From the NCBI GenBank assembly GCA_026391525.1, contig JAPLEF010000061.1, positions 30,059 to 72,203 on the forward strand: DNA of 42,145 bases. The letters are read 5' to 3'. The position numbers were made by a program, and so were the translations under genes. This stretch comes from Sphingobacteriales bacterium (GTDB lineage Bacteria; Bacteroidota; Bacteroidia; Chitinophagales; Chitinophagaceae). Shown here piece by piece: positions 8,402-16,910 of this stretch (position 1 is the first letter of the stretch; each line of letters starts with the position of its first letter). The notes beneath the pieces are model-generated. The model was given only the letters and a program-made list of their open reading frames with translations, was not told where the DNA came from and did no database searches.

Positions 8402-8902
8402 TTACCATACCAACTGGTGCGTTTGCTTGATCACACCCATTACAAATACGCTTTGTACATTGCCGATATTTTCTATCTGACTCAGGCGGTTTACATGAAA
8501 ATCGTAATAGCTGTCCATATTCTCTTCCACCACTTTCAACATGAAATCAAACTCACCTGAAATATTATAACATTCCACCACCTCATTCAAAGCATTGATG
8601 GTTTTGATGAATTTCACTCCTGCATTTTTGCTGTGCTCTTTAAGAGACACATAACAGATGACCATCAATCCCTTTTTCACTTTGGCATGGTCAAGCAAAG
8701 TTGCATACTGTTTGATTACCCCTGTTTGCTCTAAACGCTTGATTCTTTCATGTACCGGTGTAGTACTGAGGTGAATTTTTTCGGCAATTTCCCTCACCGT
8801 TATACGCGCATTTTCCTGCAATAGGCGGAGAATGGCCAGGTCGTTGTTATCCAGTTGTAGCAAACCAACCGGCATTTGTTCTGTTTGTACTGCTTTTTTC
8901 AT
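8402..8902 (-). CDS. Lrp/AsnC-family transcriptional regulator
   Basis: A 166-residue protein with the standard Lrp/AsnC plan. The N-terminal winged helix-turn-helix reads LDNNDLAILRLLQENARIT then VREIAEKIHLSTTPVHERIKR (about residues 17-60). A linker strand leads into the C-terminal RAM effector-binding fold, with VVECYNISGEFDFMLKVV and a final strand at SVFVMGVIK. Such proteins sense amino acids or related metabolites and bind DNA as dimers to octamers. The ATG at 8902 (MKKAVQTEQM) is preferred; an upstream ATG at 8926 would add eight residues. It is divergent from ahcY across a 117-bp AT-rich region carrying a dyad, so regulation of itself and ahcY is plausible but inferred. Confidence 0.9.
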   Translation of the reverse strand: MKKAVQTEQMPVGLLQLDNNDLAILRLLQENARITVREIAEKIHLSTTPVHERIKRLEQTGVIKQYATLLDHAKVKKGLMVICYVSLKEHSKNAGVKFIKTINALNEVVECYNISGEFDFMLKVVEENMDSYYDFHVNRLSQIENIGNVQSVFVMGVIKQTHQLVW

Positions 8903-8950
8903 GATAATAAGCACATTTATTCTCAAATATAATACTTATTTATTATTTTG

Positions 8951-8976
8951 TTCTATATTTTATAATTTATATAGAA
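8951..8976. promoter_or_regulatory. AT-rich dyad, candidate operator between lrp-type gene and ahcY
   Basis: A 26-bp inverted repeat with arms TTCTATA (8951-8957) and TATAGAA (8970-8976), and a mostly symmetric AT centre. It lies in the 117-bp divergent region, about 20 bp upstream of a -7-like box TATCTTTA (8994-9001) that points to ahcY. Lrp/AsnC proteins bind such AT-rich dyads. Binding here is inferred from position and symmetry only. Confidence 0.45.
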
Positions 8977-9019
8977 AATAATACTACTAACCATATCTTT
9001 ACAATCTAAAAAAAAATAT

Positions 9020-10345
9020 ATGTCAACTACATTAAGTTCGATTGATTTTAAACTGAAATACAAGGTTAAGGATATGTCTCTGGCAGCCTGGGGCCGTAAA
9101 GAAATCATGCTTGCTGAGGCCGAAATGCCCGGTTTGATGAGTATCCGCAAAGAATATGCTGCTAGCCAACCTTTAAAAGGTGCTCGTATTGCAGGTTGTT
9201 TGCACATGACCATCCAAACTGCAGTATTGATTGAAACCCTCGTGGCTTTAGGAGCTGAAGTGAAATGGAGCAGTTGCAACATTTTCTCCACGCAAGACCA
9301 GGCCGCAGCTGCCATTGCAGAAGCTGGTATCGGAGTTTATGCCTGGAAAAGTCAGACTCAGGAAGAGGCAGACTGGTGTATTGAGCAGACCCTTTTCTTT
9401 GGTAGTGCCGATAAGCCGCTGAATATGATCCTCGATGATGGGGGCGACCTTACCAATATGGTGTTCGATAAATATCCGGAACTGATCAGCCATGTAAAAG
9501 GGTTGAGTGAAGAAACCACTACCGGTGTTCACCGTTTATATGAGCGTATGGCTAATGGCACCTTGCCTGTTCCTGCCATCAATGTGAACGATTCAGTTAC
9601 CAAATCGAAATTCGATAATAAATACGGTTGTAAAGAATCCCTGGTTGATTCTATCCGCCGTGCTACCGATGTAATGATGGCCGGTAAAGTTGCTGTTGTT
9701 GGCGGATATGGTGATGTAGGTAAAGGCTCTGCTGAAAGTTTACGCGGTGCTGGTGCACGAGTGATTGTTACCGAAATTGATCCGATCTGTGCTTTACAAG
9801 CTGCGATGGACGGTTTTGAAGTGAAGAAAATGATTGATGCGGTTAAAGAAGCAGATATCATCGTGACGGCGAGTGGTTGCCGCGACCTGATCACTGAAAA
9901 GCATTTCAGATTGATGAAAGACAAAGCTATCGTTTGTAACATCGGTCACTTTGATATTGAAATCGATATGGCATGGCTTAATGAAAATTATGGCAATACC
10001 AAAAATACCATAAAACCTCAGGTAGATCTTTATACCATCGAAGGTAAAGACCTCATCATCCTTGCAGAAGGCCGTTTGGTAAACCTGGGATGTGCAACCG
10101 GGCATCCAAGTTTTGTAATGAGCAATTCATTCACCAACCAAATACTTGCTCAGATTGAGTTGTGGACTAACACAGCGAATTATGAAAATAAGGTTTATGT
10201 GTTGCCAAAACATCTTGATGAAAAAGTTGCCCGCCTGCACCTCGCTAAAATAGGTGTTGAACTGGAAACCCTTACCGATGCACAATCCGATTATCTGGGT
10301 ATCAGTAAAGATGGTCCATACAAGGCTGAAATGTACCGATATTAA
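9020..10345 (+). CDS. ahcY: Adenosylhomocysteinase (S-adenosylhomocysteine hydrolase)
   Basis: A 441-residue NAD-dependent enzyme that splits S-adenosylhomocysteine into adenosine and homocysteine, keeping methylation reactions going. Visible landmarks are [16 protein letters not shown] near residue 60, the substrate-site stretch [28 protein letters not shown] around residue 190, and the NAD-binding loop GGYGDVGKG at 228-236. The C-terminus ends [10 protein letters not shown], the usual conserved tail with lysine and tyrosines that reach the neighbouring subunit. Length fits the family. It has its own hairpin terminator and is divergent from the Lrp-type regulator. Confidence 0.98.
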   Translation: MSTTLSSIDFKLKYKVKDMSLAAWGRKEIMLAEAEMPGLMSIRKEYAASQPLKGARIAGCLHMTIQTAVLIETLVALGAEVKWSSCNIFSTQDQAAAAIAEAGIGVYAWKSQTQEEADWCIEQTLFFGSADKPLNMILDDGGDLTNMVFDKYPELISHVKGLSEETTTGVHRLYERMANGTLPVPAINVNDSVTKSKFDNKYGCKESLVDSIRRATDVMMAGKVAVVGGYGDVGKGSAESLRGAGARVIVTEIDPICALQAAMDGFEVKKMIDAVKEADIIVTASGCRDLITEKHFRLMKDKAIVCNIGHFDIEIDMAWLNENYGNTKNTIKPQVDLYTIEGKDLIILAEGRLVNLGCATGHPSFVMSNSFTNQILAQIELWTNTANYENKVYVLPKHLDEKVARLHLAKIGVELETLTDAQSDYLGISKDGPYKAEMYRY

Positions 10346-10365
10346 AATAGTATTATCGCTTAACG

Positions 10366-10399
10366 AAACTGCCTCAGGAAAATTGAGGCAGTTTTTTTT
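10366..10399 (+). terminator. Terminator of ahcY
   Basis: Perfect 11-bp stem AAACTGCCTCA (10366-10376) and TGAGGCAGTTT (10384-10394) with a seven-base loop, followed by a run of eight T. It begins 20 bp after the ahcY stop and lies directly upstream of the tatD-like start. Confidence 0.92.
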
Positions 10400-10421
10400 A
10401 TTTAGGCAATGTAATTTCATC

Positions 10422-11081
10422 GTGAAATTCATCAACGTACACTGTCATATCAACAAAATTCCGCAAGAAAATGAGTGGGTGATCAATAACCTCTATCAGG
10501 ATTTTGGAAATTTACCGGATACAGGATTCTTTTCTGCAGGTATACATCCTTGTTATATTCCATCCCTTAATCTGGAAGAACAATTCATGGCATTGGAAGA
10601 ATGCATAGCTGATCCATGGGTACTAGCTATCGGAGAGTGTGGATTGGATAAATTAAGTGCATTCCCCATGGAAGTTCAACTTCCTGTATTTCTAAAACAA
10701 ATCGAGCTAGCCCTTTACAGCAAGAAACCTCTGATCATCCATTGTGTAAAGGCTTATGAAGAAGTAATGCGCCCGCTAAAAGAAACGACATTCCCTTTAC
10801 CGGTGCTTTTCCATGGCTTCAGAAAAAACATTCATCTGGCTAAGGCACTTATCCATAAGGGTTATTACCTTTCATTTGGCACTGCACTGCAATTTACGTC
10901 GGTACAGGAAGTATTTGCAGGTTTGCCAATGGAGTATTTATTACTGGAAACCGATGATAGCCAAATACCCATAAGGCAAATCTACCAATGGGCAGCCCAG
11001 GCAACCGGTCTGCCACAGGAATCCTTAATTTTACAGATGAAAAATAATGCCTCGAAATTTTTTAATCATGCCATCCCATGA
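10422..11081 (+). CDS. TatD-family metal-dependent hydrolase
   Basis: A 219-residue TIM-barrel hydrolase of the TatD family, shorter than the usual 250-260. Metal ligands are visible: H7 and H9 in NVHCHIN, the glutamate in AIGECGLDK, histidines in LIIHCVKAYEE and VLFHGFRK, and the aspartate in LLLETDDSQ. TatD proteins are mostly 3'-5' exonucleases or deoxyribonucleases involved in DNA repair; the exact activity here is inferred from the family. The GTG at 10422 starts right at the first barrel strand, and no ATG fits. An upstream extension would run through the ahcY terminator and is rejected. The stop overlaps the next ATG (ATGA), showing translational coupling with tcdA. Confidence 0.88.
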   Translation: MKFINVHCHINKIPQENEWVINNLYQDFGNLPDTGFFSAGIHPCYIPSLNLEEQFMALEECIADPWVLAIGECGLDKLSAFPMEVQLPVFLKQIELALYSKKPLIIHCVKAYEEVMRPLKETTFPLPVLFHGFRKNIHLAKALIHKGYYLSFGTALQFTSVQEVFAGLPMEYLLLETDDSQIPIRQIYQWAAQATGLPQESLILQMKNNASKFFNHAIP

Positions 11082-11812
11082 ATAAGGATATAGCCTGGCT
11101 GGGCAGAACCACTTTATTGATTGGAGAAGAAAAAGTAAGGCTGCTCACCCGTAAACACGTTATGGTTGTTGGCATGGGCGGCGTAGGCTCCTATGCTGCC
11201 GAATTCATTTGCAGAAGCGGAATCGGAAAGATGACCATTGTAGATGGTGATGTGGTAGACCCTACTAATCGTAACCGTCAGTTGCCAGCTTTGGCCACCA
11301 ACCATGGGCAATCGAAAGCAGGCATCATGGCCGAACGATTATTGTCTATCAATCCTGAACTTGACCTTACAGTAATTAGGGAATTCGTAAACCCCGAAAA
11401 GGTAGCCACATTGCTGGAGGAAAAGCCAGATTATGTAATTGATGCAATAGACAGTATCACACCGAAACTTACTTTCATCCAACATGCGCTTCAACAGGAA
11501 TTAAGGATGGTGAGCAGCATGGGAGCAGGTGCAAAACTCGACCCCACTCAATTAAGAGTAGCCGATATTTCAAAAACGTATAATTGCCCGTTCGCCCAAC
11601 AGATCCGGAAAATGCTGAAGAAACACAAGATTTATAAAGGATTGAAAACCGTTTTCTCACCCGAAGCGCCGATCAAAGAAAGCCTGATGCTCACCGACGG
11701 GAAAAATTATAAAAAATCAGCCTATGGTACCATTTCGTACCTTCCTGCAACCTTCGGTGCTGTAGCGGCTTCAGTTGTTATACGCGACCTGATGAATGAT
11801 CCCATCTCATGA
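11078..11812 (+). CDS. tcdA: tRNA threonylcarbamoyladenosine dehydratase (ThiF/E1-like)
   Basis: A 244-residue E1-like ATP-binding enzyme. The nucleotide loop is VGMGGVGSYAAEFICRSG, followed by TIVDGDVVDPTNRNRQLPAL, the segment with the arginine and asparagine of E1-like folds. TcdA (CsdL/YgdL) dehydrates N6-threonylcarbamoyladenosine at position 37 of tRNAs reading ANN codons to its cyclic form. Length is close to the E. coli enzyme. It overlaps the stop of the tatD-like gene by four bases and precedes pdxJ by 38 bp, so the three are probably one transcript. A MoeB/ThiF role is less likely because no sulfur-carrier gene is nearby. Confidence 0.9.
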   Translation: MNKDIAWLGRTTLLIGEEKVRLLTRKHVMVVGMGGVGSYAAEFICRSGIGKMTIVDGDVVDPTNRNRQLPALATNHGQSKAGIMAERLLSINPELDLTVIREFVNPEKVATLLEEKPDYVIDAIDSITPKLTFIQHALQQELRMVSSMGAGAKLDPTQLRVADISKTYNCPFAQQIRKMLKKHKIYKGLKTVFSPEAPIKESLMLTDGKNYKKSAYGTISYLPATFGAVAASVVIRDLMNDPIS

Positions 11813-11850
11813 AACATTGCCGGTAATACTGAACTAAAATTTTCGATACG

Positions 11851-12588
11851 ATGATCAAGTTGTCTGTTAACATCAATAAACTCGCAACCTTACGGAATGC
11901 CCGTGGAGGAAATAATCCTGACCTGATTAAGGTAGTTAAAGATATTGAACGTTTTGGTGCAGATGGCATAACGGTTCATCCACGCCCTGATGAAAGACAT
12001 ATCCGTTATACTGATGTTTCTGCAATCAAAAAGGTTATCAAAACAGAATTCAATATTGAAGGAAATCCTGCTGAAGAAAAATTTGTTGCACTGGTACTTG
12101 AACAAAAGCCTGATCAGGTAACACTTGTTCCGGATGCCACCGAACAAATCACCAGTAACCATGGCTGGGATACCATCACGCATAAGGCTTACTTAACTGA
12201 AATCATTCAAAAATTCAAAACCGCCGGAATCAGGGTTTCCATCTTTGTAGACCCCATACCTGAAATGGTTGAAGCTGCTCAAGCCTGCGGAACCGACCGC
12301 ATTGAATTGTATACGGAAAGCTATGCGGTTCGATATGCATCAGGAGAAAGGCAATCTGCCATAGCTGATTATCAGGCAGCAGCCGAAAAAGCGATTTCTT
12401 GCCATCTTGGAATCAATGCCGGTCATGATCTTGATCTGAAAAACCTGTCCTTTTTTGCAGCCAATATCCGTGGATTGCAAGAAGTATCCATCGGTCATGC
12501 CTTGATTTGTGATGCGATATACCTTGGATTGGAAAATACTGTTCAATTGTACAAAAGGCAACTGCAGCTTACTAACGAATTAGCGTAG
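11851..12588 (+). CDS. pdxJ: Pyridoxine 5'-phosphate synthase
   Basis: PdxJ joins 1-deoxyxylulose 5-phosphate and 3-amino-1-hydroxyacetone phosphate to form pyridoxine 5'-phosphate, the last ring-forming step of the DXP-dependent vitamin B6 route. The 245-residue barrel shows the family signature: LSVNINKLATLRNARGG at the start, DGITVHPRPDERHIRYTDV, LEQKPDQVTLVPD, RVSIFVDP, IELYTESYA, and GINAGHDLDLKNL followed by VSIGHAL near the end. Length and start are standard. It closes the probable tatD-tcdA-pdxJ transcript and is convergent with the TlpA-like gene 19 bp away. Confidence 0.97.
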   Translation: MIKLSVNINKLATLRNARGGNNPDLIKVVKDIERFGADGITVHPRPDERHIRYTDVSAIKKVIKTEFNIEGNPAEEKFVALVLEQKPDQVTLVPDATEQITSNHGWDTITHKAYLTEIIQKFKTAGIRVSIFVDPIPEMVEAAQACGTDRIELYTESYAVRYASGERQSAIADYQAAAEKAISCHLGINAGHDLDLKNLSFFAANIRGLQEVSIGHALICDAIYLGLENTVQLYKRQLQLTNELA

Positions 12589-12607
12589 CCGAAAAAAATA
12601 AAACCAT

Positions 12608-13693
12608 TTACTTGTTGAGTAAACTTTCCAATTTGCTCTCAAGTGCTTCTCCGCGTAGATTTTTACCAATCACCACACCATTGGGGTCGATCAGGAAATT
12701 CTGAGGAATGCTTTGTATTTGGAACTGCTGCGCTACTGAATTACTCCAGCCTTTCAGGTCGCTGAGCTGAGTCCAGTTCAAGCCATCTTTGGCAATAGCA
12801 TCAAGCCAGGGCTGTTTGGTTTTATCCAGTGAAATACCTAATACGGTAAAATTTTTGTTCTTGTATTTATTGAAAGCATTAACCACATTGGGGTTTTCCT
12901 GACGGCAGGGTCCGCACCAACTTGCCCAGAAATCTACCAGCACATATTTCCCTCTGAATGAAGACAGGCTTACCATTTTACCATCAGGATCTTCTTGCTG
13001 AAAATCAGCCAGGGTTTTCCCCATCGGGTTGCGTTTGCCTTCTTCAATCTGCTGTGCAACATATTTGCCAATTGGTGAAGACTGAATCTCCGGTGTTAGT
13101 GTACCAAACAATTGTTCCATTTTTTCTGAATTGTCATTCATCTGATTGATTCTGAATATAGCCAATGGAGTTACATATGAATTGGGTTTCTTAGCAATAA
13201 AGGTTTCCAGTTCGGAAGTCACTTTCTTCACTGCAGCGGGGTCTTTAGGCTCATCGGTTGTGAACAATTTTTCATAAGGCTTGGTGATCCGGTTATACTC
13301 AGTAAAATCATCATGAGTTGGCGAGCCTTTTACAACTGCCTTTTCCAGCTCTCCTTTTGTTGCATTGATGGATACTTTGCTGTTATCGAGGAATAAAGGG
13401 ATATAAGGCGCTGCTTTGTCGAATGAAATGAGTTTGAAATCGGGAAACTCCAATTTTCCGGTAAAGCTGAATGTTCCACCAGCTACTTTAGTGGTTTGTT
13501 CTGGCATACCGTTATTGCCATTGAGAAAATCTACGATTGTTCCATCCGGGTAATCAGAAACTTTACCAGTTATGACAAAACCTCCTTCCTGTGTTGAAAC
13601 AGCTGTAGCAAGAGGTTCAGCATTGGGTTGCTTTTGAGCTTCAGCAAAAGTAAAAAAGGTAAAAGAGCTTAGGATCAGCAGAATATTTTTCAT
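12608..13693 (-). CDS. TlpA-like thiol-disulfide oxidoreductase with DUF4369 domain
   Basis: A 361-residue exported protein. It has a signal peptide at about 1-19 (ending FAEA), an N-terminal beta DUF4369 domain (about 38-140, with FVITGKVSDYPDGTIVDF), a helical middle, and a C-terminal thioredoxin fold. The active site is WCGPC with cysteines 260 and 263 in VDFWASWCGPC, and a cis-proline in SIPQNFLIDPNG. Proteins of this layout are common in Bacteroidota and reduce or exchange disulfides in the periplasm, for example in cytochrome c maturation or stress defence. The substrate is not shown by context: the neighbours are pdxJ and trpF. It is a single gene, with 135 bp of AT-rich spacer upstream. 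Confidence 0.9.
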   Translation of the reverse strand: MKNILLILSSFTFFTFAEAQKQPNAEPLATAVSTQEGGFVITGKVSDYPDGTIVDFLNGNNGMPEQTTKVAGGTFSFTGKLEFPDFKLISFDKAAPYIPLFLDNSKVSINATKGELEKAVVKGSPTHDDFTEYNRITKPYEKLFTTDEPKDPAAVKKVTSELETFIAKKPNSYVTPLAIFRINQMNDNSEKMEQLFGTLTPEIQSSPIGKYVAQQIEEGKRNPMGKTLADFQQEDPDGKMVSLSSFRGKYVLVDFWASWCGPCRQENPNVVNAFNKYKNKNFTVLGISLDKTKQPWLDAIAKDGLNWTQLSDLKGWSNSVAQQFQIQSIPQNFLIDPNGVVIGKNLRGEALESKLESLLNK

Positions 13694-13828
13694 ATTTATC
13701 GAGCAATTTTTTTTGATTTAGCCCCTTGCAAATTAACAACTTTCATTGTTTTTACCTAACCGTTTTGATCAATTTAACAAGTAATAAGAAAGTTGAGAAG
13801 ATGGGTTGAGAACGCTAATCTTTGAAAA

Positions 13829-14470
13829 TCAAATACTAAGTTGTTTCAATTCGTGTTTAAACCGCAATACCTGGGCCATATCTTTAGTACCGGTTTCTTT
13901 TTCAAAAAAACAATTGAGGTCAACGCCAAAAAAATCGGGATGCCTGAAACGGGTCACCTGGGCTGCATCTTCAGGACTTATTCCTCCGCCCACAAAAAAA
14001 GGCTTTTCAATCCTGGCACCGGCAAGCGCATTCCAATCAAACCCGGAAGTGATGCCCGAAAAATCTTTCTTCTTAAACGTATCAAAAGCATAATAATCAC
14101 AGGCATCATCAAACTCCTGAATGAGTTCATCAATGGCTTCCGCTTGTAACCCATCTATGAAGAATGTTTTGATCACTGAAATATCTTGTGAAACCTTTTT
14201 GCAAAAACTTGCCGGTTCAGAACCTTCAAACTGAATCAGGTCTAAACCAAAGATTTGAACGGTTTCCATGATTTCTTCGTAAGCTGCATTAACAAAAACA
14301 CCTACTTTACTAATATCAAGGTCAGCTGCCTTAAGTTCAGCACCGGAGATCCTTTCATTGAGATAATAACGCGATTGACGGTTGAATACGATCCCTGCGA
14401 ATTCAATATCCATACCATCCAATTGCTGCATTTCTTTCATGCTGGTGATACCACAAATTTTTATGTTCAT
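13829..14470 (-). CDS. trpF: Phosphoribosylanthranilate isomerase
   Basis: TrpF performs the Amadori rearrangement of phosphoribosylanthranilate in tryptophan synthesis. The 213-residue barrel starts MNIKICGIT, with the catalytic cysteine at position 6, and has FAGIVFNRQSRYY, LIQFEGSE (the vQlHG strand), the phosphate-binding FFVGGGISPEDA, and GVDLNCFFEKETGTKD near the end. The general-acid aspartate sits in GVDLN, although the following SSGVE of most TrpF is replaced by CFFEKE. It follows trpG by 135 bp on the same strand. The trpD and trpC genes that often stand between them are absent. Confidence 0.92.
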   Translation of the reverse strand: MNIKICGITSMKEMQQLDGMDIEFAGIVFNRQSRYYLNERISGAELKAADLDISKVGVFVNAAYEEIMETVQIFGLDLIQFEGSEPASFCKKVSQDISVIKTFFIDGLQAEAIDELIQEFDDACDYYAFDTFKKKDFSGITSGFDWNALAGARIEKPFFVGGGISPEDAAQVTRFRHPDFFGVDLNCFFEKETGTKDMAQVLRFKHELKQLSI

Positions 14471-14605
14471 GTTTATATTTATTAATATCAGTTCTGTGCT
14501 GTTCAGTGCGTTTTCAGGCGGGATGCCATAATAAATTGTAGGGGATGGATTTTTATTATCTACGTTTTGGAAAGGTAAATGAAAAATCAGCTTTGGTCAA
14601 AGTTT

Positions 14606-15181
14606 TTATTCCGCCAACCAGTTATGTATAATTTGTTCCCCGGATGGAGTGAGGATGCTTTCCGGATGAAATTGAATTCCTTGCACATCAAATTGTTTGT
14701 GTTTCACACCCATGATTACACCCTGATTGTCTCTTGCTGTAACTTCGAGTATTTCAGGAAACGATTCTGCTGAAATCACCCAACTATGGTACCTTCCCAC
14801 CATAGCCTGGTTAGGCAACCCTTTAAATAAGCCGGATTGGTTATTATACAGATGTACAGGAATGGCTACACCATGAAAAACCTGTTCCAGATTCAAAAGC
14901 TTCCCTCCCATGGATTCGCCGATTCCCTGGTGCCCAAGACAAACCCCAAGTATGGATTTTGATGGGGCATAAGTTTGAATGATATCCATCATTTTACCCG
15001 CTTCAGATGGTATTCCCGGACCCGGCGAGAGGATAATTTTCTGATAATGAGCAACTGCATCCAGGTCAATTTGATCGTTATAAACCACATCAATTTTTTG
15101 ATGCTTAATTTTTTCAACCAGATGAACCAGGTTATAAGTAAATGAATCGTAATTGTCTATAACGAGTATTCTGTTTATCAT
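14606..15181 (-). CDS. trpG: Anthranilate/aminodeoxychorismate synthase glutamine amidotransferase (component II)
   Basis: A class I glutamine amidotransferase of 191 residues. It starts ILVIDNYDSFTYNLVHL, has the oxyanion strand LSPGPGIPSEAG, the nucleophile C81 in GVCLGHQGIGE, and the H172-x-E174 pair in QFHPESILTP. It supplies ammonia to the chorismate-using subunit TrpE or PabB. The neighbour trpF favours a role in tryptophan synthesis, but trpE is not in the window and such subunits can serve folate synthesis as well. The upstream gene is divergent, so this starts the trpG-trpF pair. Confidence 0.88.
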   Translation of the reverse strand: MINRILVIDNYDSFTYNLVHLVEKIKHQKIDVVYNDQIDLDAVAHYQKIILSPGPGIPSEAGKMMDIIQTYAPSKSILGVCLGHQGIGESMGGKLLNLEQVFHGVAIPVHLYNNQSGLFKGLPNQAMVGRYHSWVISAESFPEILEVTARDNQGVIMGVKHKQFDVQGIQFHPESILTPSGEQIIHNWLAE

Positions 15182-15315
15182 CAGCTTGGTTTGCCTTCTA
15201 TAATTTTCAACCTCATGTAAAAATATTACTTTCGTTGTGAGATGTTCTTTCTAATCGCAATTTAACTTAGTTATCGATCCTCAATCCCTTCGTTTCATCC
15301 CATAAATTTTTGAAT

Positions 15316-15948
15316 ATGCTGATATGTATTTTCGGAGCAACAGGTTTGGTTGGCAAACAACTGGTATCCCAGGCCCTTCATATGGGCCACGAGGTAAGGG
15401 CATTCGGAAGAAATGTTTTCACTGCCGGTTTTCCGGAAGATGAGCATCTCGAATTAATTCAGGGTGCCCTCTTTGATGCAACAGATGTAGCGCATGCCGT
15501 TAAAGGTGCAGATGCTGTATTTTCGGCTATCGGTGGTGGTTTTGATGGCACTGATAAAACCCGTTCATTGGGCATGAAACAAATTGTTGCCCAAATGACG
15601 GTTCATGGCATAAACCGGATCGTTGTTGTTGGGGGAATGGGTTGCTTACCGGCAAGCGCTGACAAGCTTATTATGGACATACCTGATTTTCCTCCCCAGT
15701 TTTTACCGGTAAGCAGGGAACACCTGGAAGCTTACCATTATCTGGCAGCTTCCTCACTTAACTTCACTTTTGTTTGCGCACCGGATATCTTGCCAAAATT
15801 GGTAACCGGAAATTACACAGTAGCCCTTAACAGCTTGCCTGAGCCCAATAATCATAAAATAAATGCAGGCGATCTGGCCCTGTTCATGCTCAGGGAAGTG
15901 CACGAGAATACTTACCCGCGCAGTAAAGTTGGCATCAGTAATACCTGA
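15316..15948 (+). CDS. NAD(P)-binding Rossmann protein (NmrA/YwnB-like, atypical SDR)
   Basis: A 210-residue protein with an N-terminal dinucleotide-binding loop GATGLVGKQ (ICIFGATGLVG, residues 3-13). Next come a VRAFGRN strand that likely sets the NADP specificity, LIQGALFDATD, AVFSAIGGG, and RIVVVGGMG. This matches the NAD(P)H-binding family of short proteins related to biliverdin reductase B and NmrA rather than classical SDRs; no Tyr-x-x-x-Lys pair in classical spacing is evident. The substrate cannot be told. The ATG at 15316 starts directly on the first strand; a TTG two codons upstream is less likely. It is divergent from trpG and convergent with the transaldolase gene. Confidence 0.82.
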   Translation: MLICIFGATGLVGKQLVSQALHMGHEVRAFGRNVFTAGFPEDEHLELIQGALFDATDVAHAVKGADAVFSAIGGGFDGTDKTRSLGMKQIVAQMTVHGINRIVVVGGMGCLPASADKLIMDIPDFPPQFLPVSREHLEAYHYLAASSLNFTFVCAPDILPKLVTGNYTVALNSLPEPNNHKINAGDLALFMLREVHENTYPRSKVGISNT

Positions 15949-15969
15949 GAAACGGAGGAACTAATACCT

Positions 15970-15999
15970 GAAAAAAAATACCGCTTCATTTGAAGCGGC
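15970..15999 (-). terminator. Terminator of the transaldolase gene
   Basis: Perfect stem CCGCTTCA (15981-15988) and TGAAGCGG (15991-15998) with a two-base spacer. On the minus strand it is followed by a T-rich run (bases 15971-15978 are A). No T run follows on the plus strand, so it serves the minus-strand gene. Confidence 0.8.
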
Positions 16000-16019
16000 A
16001 TCAATAATGAAAGGTATGA

Positions 16020-16673
16020 TCAGGCAAATTTCTTTGCATCTTCCAGAAACTTAGCTAACCCGATATCAGTTAGCGGATGTTTGAGTAAACCCAAAATAGA
16101 ATCAAGCGGACAAGTACAAACATCTGCACCGGCTTCTGCACATTTGATGATATGGTTCGGATTGCGTATAGATGCGGCAAGTATTTCAGTACGATAGCCC
16201 TGAACACCGAAGATCTGGCTCAACTGGTGAATCAGGTCCATTCCATCCCAACCGCTATCATCAATCCGGCCAATAAATGGGGAAACATAAGTTGCTCCGG
16301 CCTTTGCAGCAAGTATCGCCTGACCTGCAGAAAAAACAAGGGTGCAATTGGTACGTATACCATTATCAGTAAACCACTTGATCGCTTTGATACCGTCTTT
16401 GATCATTGGCACTTTTACAACGATATTCTTGTGGATGGCTGATAATTTTTTCCCTTCTTCAATGATTCCGGCAAAATCGGTTGAAATCACTTCTGCACTG
16501 ATGTCGCCATCAACCAATTCGCAGATATCCTTATAGTGCTGCATTACAGCCTCCTGCCCCTTGATGCCTTCTTTCGCCATCAGGGAAGGATTGGTTGTTA
16601 CCCCATCGAGAATGCCAAGATCATTTGCCTCTTTAATTTGTGCCAGGTTGGCTGTATCAATGAAAAATTTCAT
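16020..16673 (-). CDS. Small transaldolase / fructose-6-phosphate aldolase (TalC family)
   Basis: A 217-residue single-domain TalC-type enzyme. It starts [17 protein letters not shown], has [13 protein letters not shown], the Schiff-base lysine K87 in NIVVKVPMI, and [26 protein letters not shown], then [10 protein letters not shown] and [11 protein letters not shown]. Family members either transfer dihydroxyacetone units in the pentose phosphate pathway (transaldolase) or cleave fructose 6-phosphate; sequence alone by eye does not decide, though transaldolase is the commoner activity in this subfamily. It is a single gene with its own promoter and terminator. Confidence 0.9.
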   Translation of the reverse strand: MKFFIDTANLAQIKEANDLGILDGVTTNPSLMAKEGIKGQEAVMQHYKDICELVDGDISAEVISTDFAGIIEEGKKLSAIHKNIVVKVPMIKDGIKAIKWFTDNGIRTNCTLVFSAGQAILAAKAGATYVSPFIGRIDDSGWDGMDLIHQLSQIFGVQGYRTEILAASIRNPNHIIKCAEAGADVCTCPLDSILGLLKHPLTDIGLAKFLEDAKKFA

Positions 16674-16725
16674 GTGAAAAATTTGGAGATGAAGGATAGT
16701 GATTTCCCGGAAATTACCGGTGGCG

Positions 16726-16757
16726 CGAAGATACTGGTGAAAATGTTTGTACCCAAA
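16726..16757 (-). promoter_or_regulatory. Promoter of the transaldolase gene
   Basis: On the minus strand a -33 TTTG (16754-16757) and a -7 box TATCTTCG (16726-16733, one mismatch to TAnnTTTG) are spaced by 20 bases. The predicted start site is about 45 bases before the ATG at 16673. Confidence 0.5.
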
Positions 16758-16833
16758 AGGATGGGCTGGTTTTTAACTGCCTGTTGAAAATTGCGCTAAT
16801 TCAGTGCAAAAGTATTCTGATGGATTTGAAACT

Positions 16834-16901
16834 TATACCGATTGGACAAACAATATAGTCCAATATCGGCTATCGCCTCATTGTACTATTTGTTTGATAC
16901 C
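16834..16901 (+). repeat. Palindromic dispersed repeat, copy A (left module only)
   Basis: A left module nearly identical to that of copy B, differing by two bases over 60. It starts TATACCGATTGG and ends TACTATTTGTTTGATACC. Inside, CCGATTGGAC and GTCCAATATCGG form a stem with a two-base bulge. This hairpin is more complete here than in copies B and C. A nine-base spacer (CATCGGCAT, 16901-16909) separates it from copy B. Confidence 0.85.
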
Positions 16902-16910
16902 ATCGGCATT

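Noticed and set aside
8927-9019. SAM or SAH riboswitch before ahcY
   Set aside because: The 93-bp AT-rich gap has no conserved riboswitch core; a dyad and a promoter-like box explain it better.
10254-10421. Upstream extension of the TatD-like frame
   Set aside because: It overlaps the end of ahcY and its terminator; the GTG at 10422 starts on the first barrel strand.
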